Positions 15,111-21,746 of a DNA stretch of 21,746 bases are shown piece after piece. The DNA comes from JBGSKY01 sp041740995 (GTDB taxonomy: Bacteria > Planctomycetota > Planctomycetia > Pirellulales > Pirellulaceae), in the NCBI GenBank assembly GCA_041740995.1, contig JBGSKY010000330.1, forward strand, positions 1 to 21,746. Direction: 5' to 3'. The notes under the pieces were generated by a model. That model did no database searches, was not told the DNA's origin, and saw nothing but the letters and a program-made list of their open reading frames with translations. Both the position numbers and the translations under genes were made by a program. Position 1 is the stretch's first letter. Each line of letters opens with the position of its first letter.

Positions 15111-17072
15111 TTACTGCCCAATCGGAGTGAATAGCTCTGGGTGGTCAGCCAATTCGAACAGCGACGTAATATCACGTCCGACATAGGTTTCATATCGCGA
15201 GTTCAGTTTGTTGTCCGAGACGATGACCTGCTTCAAATTTTTCGCAGTCTTGCTGTCAAGCTGATCTAGCTCATCAATCGATAAATTGCACGCGACCATT
15301 GAATCCAAAGCTGCCATTTTGACGAAGAAATCCGCTTGGTCCGACACAGATAAACCGACCAAGTGACCCAGTGCGTCAGTACGCTTGGGCGAGTCAGTTA
15401 CCCGTGCAAGCATTTCTGATGCGGCGATTTGCACGATAGCGGGAGCATCTGGAGTCATCGACTTCTCGATCAAATCGATTGGGACCGATTCTCCTCGCAA
15501 CGCACGATATGTCAGCCCGACCATGCTCCAGTACTGGACGCATACGTTGCTCGACTCAAGGTTTTTTATTACCTCAGCGGTCGCGACAGTTGGATCCGTA
15601 GCTGCCTTGGCGGCGGCTAATATTTCATGAATCGGAAATGTCGTTTCAGATGTAGCCATTTCGAACGGCGCCGCGTTTATCGAAACTTGTTTCATCACCG
15701 ACTCTGGCATCAAGCCTAGATCACGTTGTTCAATCAGCCATACGTCTAACTCATCAGCGAGTCGATGTCGTACGTCGCTTAATGATTCGTCGTCAATTAA
15801 ATTGTGAACCTGATCAGGATCATTCTTCAGATCGTATAATTCGGCATATGGTTTCAACTGCCAAAATAGTGATTGAGCCGCGTTCGTTTTTCCAGTTTTG
15901 GCCGCATTCAACCAAGCGGTGGTTGTTGGTGTTTGGTACATATACTCAAGATACTGGCCCTGCGCGCGATGCGGCATGAAGTTACGAATGTATAAGAAGT
16001 CTTGATCGCGGATTGCACGTGTGCAATCGTAACGTTCATCCATCCGATCACGAAAACCGTATGCATATTTTGGTGCCGCTGTGGCGCTCGAACCAACTAT
16101 CGCACGACCATCAAAGTTCGCCGGCAGATCAACGCCACATAAACTGAGGACCGTTGGGGCAAGATCAATAAAGCTGACCAATTCGTCACTTGTCGACTGA
16201 TGGGCATAATGTGAACCGGCCAGCTTGCGGAATTTCTCTGGGACTGAAATCAAGAGCGGAACATGTAAACCCGATTGATACAGCCAACGTTTACCGCGTG
16301 GCATTCCGCTGCCATGGTCACCAAAATAAAAGACGATCGTATTTTCTCGAAGTCCTTCGTTGTCCAATCGAGCGAGTATATCGCCGATCTGGGCGTCCAT
16401 TTCGGTCAAGCGATCGTAGTATTGGGCCCAGTCTTGCCGAATCTCTGGCAAATCGGGATGGTAGGCCGGCAGTTTAACTTGCGACGGATCATGTATTGCG
16501 ACATGTGGTCGAGTTCGAAGTTTCGATTCATGACTGATTTCAAAATTGTAAACTGAAAAGAATGGTTGACCGGGTTTGCGATTAGACCAGTCAGCGGTCA
16601 TGCTTGAATCGTTCCAATACTTGCCTGAATTAGTCAGGTTGTAATCTTCTTTCTTCCGGTTGCTGCAGTAATATCCCGCTTGTTGCAACAGTTTTGGCAT
16701 AGGCTGAAACTGAGCTGGCAAACCAACGGCACTGCGCATGTGCGACGCTCCCAAACTAGGCGGCCACATGCCGGTGATAATCGCCGTGCGGGCTGGTGCG
16801 CAAACAGGTGCGTTGGACCAAGCGTTGTTGAACCGCATTGCCTGACTGGCGAGTCGATCGATGCTAGGCGTCGTCGCATACGTATCGCCGTAGCAACCAA
16901 GTTCGCAACCGTTGTCCTCGCTTGAAAGCCAAAGAATGTTCGGACGATCTTCAGCGCAAAACGCACTTGCATTCAATGCCCAAACCACAACGATCAGCAA
17001 AAAGACTTGACTTGGTCGTAATCCGCTAATCAAGCGAGACATTTTGCTGATGAGTTTGGATTGATCAATCAT
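15111..17072 (-). CDS. Secreted sulfatase (family S1) with helical-repeat C-terminus
   Basis: A 653-residue secreted sulfatase. The signal peptide is about residues 12-40 ('VFLLIVVVWALNASAFCAED'). The alkaline-phosphatase-fold catalytic domain follows: 'PNILWLSSEDNG' with the metal pair Glu52-Asp53, the sulfatase signature C91-A-P-A-R-T-A-I-I-T-G with the formylglycine cysteine (a CxPAR variant of CxPSR), and 'YFGDHGSGMPRGKRWLYQSG' with Asp252/His253. It resembles heparan-N-sulfatase-like sulfatases of marine planctomycetes, but the substrate cannot be read from sequence. After about residue 480 there are helical HEAT-like repeats ('AAKAATDPTVATAEVIKNLE'). Start: ATG 17072, just ahead of the signal peptide; a GTG at 17129 would add 19 residues. 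It lies 89 bp downstream of the TPR gene. Confidence 0.92.
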   Translation of the reverse strand: MIDQSKLISKMSRLISGLRPSQVFLLIVVVWALNASAFCAEDRPNILWLSSEDNGCELGCYGDTYATTPSIDRLASQAMRFNNAWSNAPVCAPARTAIITGMWPPSLGASHMRSAVGLPAQFQPMPKLLQQAGYYCSNRKKEDYNLTNSGKYWNDSSMTADWSNRKPGQPFFSVYNFEISHESKLRTRPHVAIHDPSQVKLPAYHPDLPEIRQDWAQYYDRLTEMDAQIGDILARLDNEGLRENTIVFYFGDHGSGMPRGKRWLYQSGLHVPLLISVPEKFRKLAGSHYAHQSTSDELVSFIDLAPTVLSLCGVDLPANFDGRAIVGSSATAAPKYAYGFRDRMDERYDCTRAIRDQDFLYIRNFMPHRAQGQYLEYMYQTPTTTAWLNAAKTGKTNAAQSLFWQLKPYAELYDLKNDPDQVHNLIDDESLSDVRHRLADELDVWLIEQRDLGLMPESVMKQVSINAAPFEMATSETTFPIHEILAAAKAATDPTVATAEVIKNLESSNVCVQYWSMVGLTYRALRGESVPIDLIEKSMTPDAPAIVQIAASEMLARVTDSPKRTDALGHLVGLSVSDQADFFVKMAALDSMVACNLSIDELDQLDSKTAKNLKQVIVSDNKLNSRYETYVGRDITSLFELADHPELFTPIGQ

Positions 17073-17161
17073 GGGTCGCTCGTAATCTCGATAGGAGGAA
17101 ATTTCAATCGACGCCAATTCAAAGCACACGTCGACTTGAAAGCAGGGATCGGCGTGTCTGG

Positions 17162-18967
17162 TTAGGTTTCAATGCCTTCTTCAATTTGCACAACCGGCTT
17201 GTCGGTTTCTTCGGTCTCTTGCATTTCTCGCCAGGGCTTTTCTGCTTTGTAGCTCTCCAGTTCTTTTTCTAGCTGTTCAAGCTGGTCCGATTTCGATTCT
17301 TCCGACTTGCCGAGCTCAACCGCTTTGGCGGACCATTCCCGAGCTTTTTCGAAGTTGCCTGTTTCAGCGTACGCAGCACCGAGCGTGCTAAGAATGTGCG
17401 CCTCTTTATATTCAGTCAGCTTGCACGCTTCGAGCGCTAGTTCCAGAGCGCGATCACCATTGCGAATTTCGTCCTTCGGGCTTGTCGCTAAGACCCATGA
17501 AAGGTTGTTCATCACGCCGGACGATGCTGCTGGGTTGTCTTTAATCAATTCCAAAGCGTCTTCGTAGTCTTGGATTGCTTCAGCTTGTTGGCCGAGGCTC
17601 AGATAGCTGTCGCCCCGTGAACGCAGCGCTTGCCATGTGTTAGGTGATTGCTTTAAGACTTGCTCCAACACTTTGACCGATTGGCTCGGCCGATTGTCTG
17701 CTTGGTAAAGCTGTGCCAATTGCAAAAGCAAATTGAGATTGCTTGGATCGTCACGAACAAGCAGTTGAAGATCCGCAATTGCTTCGTCATATTTTTCCAA
17801 TTGCGCCGCGATGCTAGCACGCATTTGCAAAGCCACTATATTGCCTGGTCGCAGGGCCAGCACTTCATCGACGTCTTTGGTCGCTTCATCGAGATTTGCT
17901 GGATCGGATTGCAAGTACGCTTCGGCGCGAAGAATATAAGATGTTACATCTTCGGGCGCAATTTCAATCGCGGCTGTTAGATCAGCAACCGCTGCGTCTG
18001 GCTTTTTAGAAAACAAGTTTGCTTGTCCTCTCAGTCGTCGCAGCTCGAACGAATCTGGATTTTCGCTGACCTTTTTATCAAGCAATTCCATGGCCGCATC
18101 CATCTTTTCGATTCGCATCAACGCTTCAACAGCGATTTCGAAAGTGTTTGCATCTTCAGCACCGCTTTCGATCAGCCTTTCAACGATTTCGAACGCTTTT
18201 TCATTTTCTCCTTTGGCGATGTAAACCTGTAGCAACGCTTGCAGAGCCGCTTGATTGTTCGGATTTAGCTCGGCCGCTTTTGTCAGGTCGTCAATTTGTT
18301 TTTGCTCGTCTTGTTGAAGCAAAGCACGCATGACATAAACCTCAGCTTGTTGCACGGGTTCATCGGCCAACAATTCTATGGCAGAGTTCAATGCCTTTTC
18401 CGCTTCGTCGCGGTTCTTGTTGATCGCGAAAAGCTTGGCCATCATCACATAGGCCTCTGCAAGCTTTGGATCATTCTCGATCGTCAGTTGCAAGCTTTCC
18501 ATAATTTCCGATTGCAGTCGGCTTAGCCCACGGGCGCCAACGCGAGTCTGAGACATTTGCGCTGCCAAACTTTGGGCTCGGGCGAATGCAGAAGCTGCGA
18601 TCAACTGTTTTGCGAAGGCTAAGTTGCCGTCGTCCAAGCCCTTGCGGACGGCCTTTTGAGCCAGATCGATAACCTTTTGAAGGCTTTCGAGGTCCTCGGC
18701 CTCAAACTTTGCATCGATCGCTGCATCCAAGTCAGCTTGTCCGCCGTAAGTTTTTTCGCTGTCCGGCTTCGTGTTATCCGCATCAGCCTTTTCCTCAACG
18801 GCCGGCGATTGAGTATCTTTTGTCGGCTCCGTCACTTCGGCGGTGTCGGTTGCTTCCTGCCCACAAGCAATCGGCTGGTCCAGAAAAACGTTTGAAGCCA
18901 GCCAAACAATGGTTAGCGAAACTATCGATCGCAGCAAAACATTCAATGAATCTGTTGTTGGGAACAT
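17162..18967 (-). CDS. Secreted TPR-repeat protein
   Basis: A 601-residue exported protein. A signal peptide (about 1-36, 'LLRSIVSLTIVWLASNVFLD') is followed by an acidic linker and then at least eight tetratricopeptide-like repeats (about 95-560), e.g. 'AYVMMAKLFAINKNRDEAEK', 'AALQALLQVYIAKGENEKAF', 'LEKYDEAIADLQLL' and 'GAAYAETGNFEKAREWSAKA'. TPRs mediate protein-protein contacts; no enzymatic motif is seen. The tail is Glu/Lys-rich. The gene is co-oriented with and just upstream of the sulfatase (89-bp gap), so both may be one transcription unit. It starts at ATG 18967 with no strong ribosome-binding site; the divergent MGKF protein lies 330 bp beyond. Confidence 0.88.
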   Translation of the reverse strand: MFPTTDSLNVLLRSIVSLTIVWLASNVFLDQPIACGQEATDTAEVTEPTKDTQSPAVEEKADADNTKPDSEKTYGGQADLDAAIDAKFEAEDLESLQKVIDLAQKAVRKGLDDGNLAFAKQLIAASAFARAQSLAAQMSQTRVGARGLSRLQSEIMESLQLTIENDPKLAEAYVMMAKLFAINKNRDEAEKALNSAIELLADEPVQQAEVYVMRALLQQDEQKQIDDLTKAAELNPNNQAALQALLQVYIAKGENEKAFEIVERLIESGAEDANTFEIAVEALMRIEKMDAAMELLDKKVSENPDSFELRRLRGQANLFSKKPDAAVADLTAAIEIAPEDVTSYILRAEAYLQSDPANLDEATKDVDEVLALRPGNIVALQMRASIAAQLEKYDEAIADLQLLVRDDPSNLNLLLQLAQLYQADNRPSQSVKVLEQVLKQSPNTWQALRSRGDSYLSLGQQAEAIQDYEDALELIKDNPAASSGVMNNLSWVLATSPKDEIRNGDRALELALEACKLTEYKEAHILSTLGAAYAETGNFEKAREWSAKAVELGKSEESKSDQLEQLEKELESYKAEKPWREMQETEETDKPVVQIEEGIET

Positions 18968-19297
18968 CGGGATCTTTTGGGCAGGTGGGTGAGTTAATTA
19001 GCGTCACGCATAATCCAAATTGCGTACAGACGCGTTGTGTCGGTCGGCAAGTTAAACGCAATTGTATCGTATCGCAGCCAGCACGACCGCTCTACTGCGA
19101 AATCTTGTTCGGCAAACAAAAAAGCCGTTGGCAACATTGCGAAGCAAGACGCTCGCAATTAGCGGCGAAAAAATTCCGTACATCGAGCGAATTCCGTTTC
19201 GCAGGGACCAGACTTGTCACCAACCCTGCGATAGATACTTGTGTCGCCGAGAGAGTTTTTCTCGACGCTGCCTCCCTTAACTAACGGATTTAAAGTC
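18968..19297. other. Intergenic region between TPR and MGKF genes
   Basis: This 330-bp region separates two divergent genes. I see AT-rich stretches but no convincing promoter pair, tRNA or terminator. A five-base dyad around GAGTTTTT near 19247-19265 (CGAGA...TCTCG) is too short to call. Confidence 0.5.
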
Positions 19298-19591
19298 ATG
19301 GGCAAATTTTACGTGCAAAGTGGAAACCTGAAGCGAGTAATCAACAGCCAGAGTGCAGAGCGTGCGGCTATGTGGGTTGTGCACCAAGCGATGCAGCAAA
19401 TTGCTCCGCAATTCCGGGACGAACGCGATTTGGCCGCAGGCCGCACGCTGCGGACAGATGATCCAATCGTCGTTTTGGATGATACGATCATTGTCAGCGA
19501 GATTGGGTTTTCAGCAGGTGATTCGATCGAGATCGAAACATTCACGGCGTTTCGCAAGTGGTATGCGATGTGCGAAACAATCGGCATCTAA
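19298..19591 (+). CDS. Small conserved planctomycete protein, function unknown
   Basis: A 97-residue cytoplasmic protein with no signal or membrane segment: 'MGKFYVQSGNLKRVINSQSA', 'AMWVVHQAMQQIAPQFRDER', 'DDTIIVSEIGFSAGDSIEIE' and 'TFTAFRKWYAM'. It closely resembles a small protein family I recall from many Pirellulales ('M.KFYVQSG.L..VI....A..AA.WAVH.AMQ'), for which no function is known. The internal ATG at 19298 is chosen because the family starts MGKF; the outer in-frame start at 19241 would add a non-conserved stretch. It is followed after 141 bp by the radical SAM gene on the same strand. Confidence 0.8.
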   Translation: MGKFYVQSGNLKRVINSQSAERAAMWVVHQAMQQIAPQFRDERDLAAGRTLRTDDPIVVLDDTIIVSEIGFSAGDSIEIETFTAFRKWYAMCETIGI

Positions 19592-19732
19592 GGCCAAGCG
19601 ATGCGTTTCAACTCAGCACGCGATCCCAGTGTTCGCGTTTCTAGGTTGCCACGGCACATAAAATGCGGTTGCTCGAAGAAATTATGTTGAATTCCTGTTC
19701 GTGCAAAATTCACGACGGTCAGCCGCGAAACA

Positions 19733-20992
19733 ATGCAACCAGACCTCTCCAAGAAACTAGCAATTCTCGCTGACGCAGCAAAATATGATGCATCGTGCGC
19801 ATCCAGTGGTGCGACAACGCAACGCAAAGGTGCAACGCTTGGGACGACCACTGGGATGGGAATCTGTCACAGTTATGCACCAGACGGTCGCTGCATCTCG
19901 TTGCTCAAATTGCTGCTGACGAATTACTGCATCTACGATTGCCAATATTGCGTCAATCGAATCACTAGCAACACGCCCCGGGCACGATTCTCGGTCGACG
20001 AAGTTGTCTATCTGACAATTGAATTCTACAAACGAAATTATATTGAAGGCCTGTTTTTAAGCTCCGGTATTATTCAAACGCCGGATTATACGATGGAGCA
20101 GTTAGTCGATGTCGCTCGCAAGCTGCGGCTAGATCAGCACTTTGGCGGGTACATACATCTCAAAACTATCCCGAACGCGTCGCAAGCATTGATCGACGAG
20201 GCCGGATTGTACGCAGATCGGTTGAGCGTGAATATTGAACTACCGACGGTTGTCGATTTGCAAGCGCTTGCACCAGAGAAAAAACGTCCGGAAATCGAAT
20301 CGGCCATGCAGCATATCCGGCTGAAAGTCGACGAGACAAAAGCGGACAAAGCCGCTGGCATGAAGCCGCCAATTTTTGTCCCCGGCGGCCAGTCGACGCA
20401 GATGATTATCGGCGCGACACCATCGACTGATGCTGACATTATGCAGACAGCGAATTCGCTTTATACGACACACAAACTAAAACGGGTCTACTATTCCGCT
20501 TACAGCCCGATCCCGCACGCCGATGCACGACTGCCGGGCCTCACACCGCCGCTCATGCGCGAACACAGGCTTTACCAAACCGATTGGTTGTTGCGGCATT
20601 ATGGATTCAAGATCGAGGAGATATTGAATGCCGAGCATCCAAATTTAGATCTTTCGATCGATCCAAAAACAGCTTGGGCGTTACAGAATCGAGGTCTATT
20701 TCCGGTTGATGTAAACAAGGCCAGTCGCGAACAATTGCTGCGAGTCCCAGGGCTTGGTGTTCGGAGCGTCGAACGGATCTTAAGAATTCGACGTTATCAC
20801 TCCATCGTAACCGATGACATGAAGCGAATGAAAATGCCATGGGCGCGCGTGGCGCCGTTTGTCATAACCAGCGACTGGAACGGAGAACTCAAAAATCTTG
20901 ACCGATTGGATTTGAAGAAAAAGATTCAAGACGCCCCACGTCAGCTGTCTCTCTTCGAACCGCATATTACTGCACTCACTGGCGAGATTTGA
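19733..20992 (+). CDS. Radical SAM protein of the UDG-linked DNA modification/repair family (rSAM_link_UDG)
   Basis: A 419-residue radical SAM enzyme matching the 'putative DNA modification/repair radical SAM protein' family (TIGR03916 by recollection), usually next to a DUF4130/uracil-DNA glycosylase-type gene, which is also the next gene here. The [4Fe-4S] motif is CX3CX2C at Cys66, Cys70 and Cys73 ('LLTNYCIYDCQYCVNRITSN'). Further family marks are 'GLFLSSGIIQTPDYTMEQLV', 'GGYIHLKTIPNAS', 'RLSVNIELPT' and 'VPGGQSTQMIIGA'. The C-terminal part (about 325-356) has a ComEA-like helix-hairpin-helix 'VDVNKASREQLLRVPGLGVR', a DNA-binding element. Near the end, QLSLF at 404-408 equals the sliding-clamp motif. 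The substrate is unknown. The partner begins 20 nt downstream, suggesting coexpression. Confidence 0.93.
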   Translation: MQPDLSKKLAILADAAKYDASCASSGATTQRKGATLGTTTGMGICHSYAPDGRCISLLKLLLTNYCIYDCQYCVNRITSNTPRARFSVDEVVYLTIEFYKRNYIEGLFLSSGIIQTPDYTMEQLVDVARKLRLDQHFGGYIHLKTIPNASQALIDEAGLYADRLSVNIELPTVVDLQALAPEKKRPEIESAMQHIRLKVDETKADKAAGMKPPIFVPGGQSTQMIIGATPSTDADIMQTANSLYTTHKLKRVYYSAYSPIPHADARLPGLTPPLMREHRLYQTDWLLRHYGFKIEEILNAEHPNLDLSIDPKTAWALQNRGLFPVDVNKASREQLLRVPGLGVRSVERILRIRRYHSIVTDDMKRMKMPWARVAPFVITSDWNGELKNLDRLDLKKKIQDAPRQLSLFEPHITALTGEI

Positions 20993-21012
20993 AGCGAGCA
21001 ACACCGATCGCC

Positions 21013-21746
21013 ATGTTCAACCAAGAGTCTTTGCAATTCATTCAAGTCGATAGCTTTGAAGCCTGGCGCGACGCCGCTCGACAGTTATTGCATCACCGCG
21101 TCAATCCTGCCGCGGTGCATTTTGAATCCAAGGATGATCGGCGGCCTTCGTTGCTGGATGCTGGCGATAATTTAAAGGACAGGAACATTTCGAATCGGTC
21201 TGATTCGAAGCCAAGTTTTCGTGTTCCAAAAGAGTTAGTCGATCTTTTCAAAATGGTCGCTCAGCATCGCGACCCCAATCGCTGGCAACGTATGTACCGC
21301 ACATTATGGCGGCTGGCTAATGAGAATCCACACTTGCTGCAAATCGACAGCGACGAAGACATCTTGACGCTTCGTCGAATGGAATCGTCTGTTCGACGCG
21401 ACGCACACAAGATGAAGGCCTTTGTGCGATTTCGCAAAACGATCATCGATAGCGAAGAACATTACGTCGCTTTTCATCGTCCGGACCATCTGATTGTCCC
21501 GTTAATCGCTTCGTTTTTCGCGGCTCGTTTTTCGTCTATGAACTGGACCATTTTGACCCCTGACCAATCGGTCTCGTGGGATCAAAAATCGTTGCAGTTC
21601 GGTCCAGGTGTTCAAGCAAATCAGATGGTTGAGAAAGACGAGCTGGAAGCGATTTGGCTGACCTACTATCGGTCGATTTTTAATCCAGCTCGAATCAAGT
21701 GGAATGCGATGGTCAAAGAGATGCCAGTTCGGCATTGGCCGACATT
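21013..21746 (+). CDS. DUF4130 / UDG-family protein, 3' truncated (partner of the radical SAM protein)
   Basis: The open frame from ATG 21013 runs off the right edge (244 complete codons). It contains the DUF4130 (TIGR03915-type) region: 'FRVPKELVDLFKMVAQHRDP', 'NRWQRMYRTLWRLANENPHL', 'RRMESSVRRDAHKMKAFVRF', 'ILTPDQSVSWDQKSLQFGPG', then 'LEAIWLTYYRSIFNPARIK' and 'AMVKEMPVRHWPT'. This block matches my recollection of proteins in which it is followed by a C-terminal uracil-DNA glycosylase-like (UdgX-type) domain. If so, that domain lies beyond the window. It is 20 nt downstream of the radical SAM gene and in the same direction, giving the known rSAM-UDG pair. A short N-terminal stretch is variable. 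The truncation is by the window, not a mutation. Confidence 0.88.
   Translation, partial: MFNQESLQFIQVDSFEAWRDAARQLLHHRVNPAAVHFESKDDRRPSLLDAGDNLKDRNISNRSDSKPSFRVPKELVDLFKMVAQHRDPNRWQRMYRTLWRLANENPHLLQIDSDEDILTLRRMESSVRRDAHKMKAFVRFRKTIIDSEEHYVAFHRPDHLIVPLIASFFAARFSSMNWTILTPDQSVSWDQKSLQFGPGVQANQMVEKDELEAIWLTYYRSIFNPARIKWNAMVKEMPVRHWPT

Noticed and set aside
17073..17129. GTG start at 17129 for the sulfatase
   Set aside because: It would put 19 polar residues before a complete signal peptide that already starts well at ATG 17072.

Overview
The window looks like a chromosomal piece of a planctomycete, most likely of the Pirellulales/Rhodopirellula type. The signs are a DUF1559 pseudopilin-like protein, a secreted PQQ-type propeller protein opening with the 'DWPQWRG' signature, a secreted sulfatase with a helical-repeat tail, an SHD1-domain protein with a low-complexity proline/alanine region, and several small proteins that resemble planctomycete-only families. 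These assignments come from remembered family motifs, not from a search. I see no mobile elements, tRNA or rRNA genes, or CRISPR arrays.

Layout. 1-1078: 3' part of a DUF1559 gene, closed by a strong terminator hairpin. 1267-2586: PQQ-like propeller protein. 2712-6045: co-oriented NfeD/ClpP-like membrane protein followed by two small membrane or secreted proteins. 6158-7744 (minus): cysteine-cluster, DDLF-repeat, SHD1 secreted protein. 8281-10122: membrane histidine kinase with a haem c motif in its sensor. 10179-10739 (minus): Nudix hydrolase. 11248-12432: FabH. 12477-13583 (minus): RlmM-like rRNA 2'-O-methyltransferase. 13808-14072: a 22-codon ORF overlapping infA (IF-1). 14321-15064: CsrA fused to a response-regulator receiver domain. 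15111-17072 and 17162-18967 (minus): sulfatase downstream of a secreted TPR protein, possibly one transcription unit. 19298-19591: small conserved planctomycete protein. 19733-21746: radical SAM protein and, 20 nt downstream, a DUF4130/UDG-family protein cut by the window edge. This is a known but biochemically obscure DNA repair/modification pair.

How the genes relate. The window is mostly a mosaic of independent transcription units, not one pathway. Translation is represented by infA, the RlmM-like enzyme and perhaps a bTHX-like micro-ORF. Signalling is represented by the haem-sensor kinase and the CsrA-receiver fusion, which is a protein that could couple phosphorelay input to mRNA binding. 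Envelope and extracellular functions are represented by the DUF1559, PQQ-like, NfeD-like, SHD1, sulfatase and TPR proteins. The most unusual items are the CsrA-REC fusion, the NfeD-like protein whose two ClpP-like domains both seem to lack the catalytic serine, the CxxCH-bearing kinase, and the radical SAM protein that ends in a helix-hairpin-helix plus a canonical sliding-clamp motif next to a UDG-family partner.
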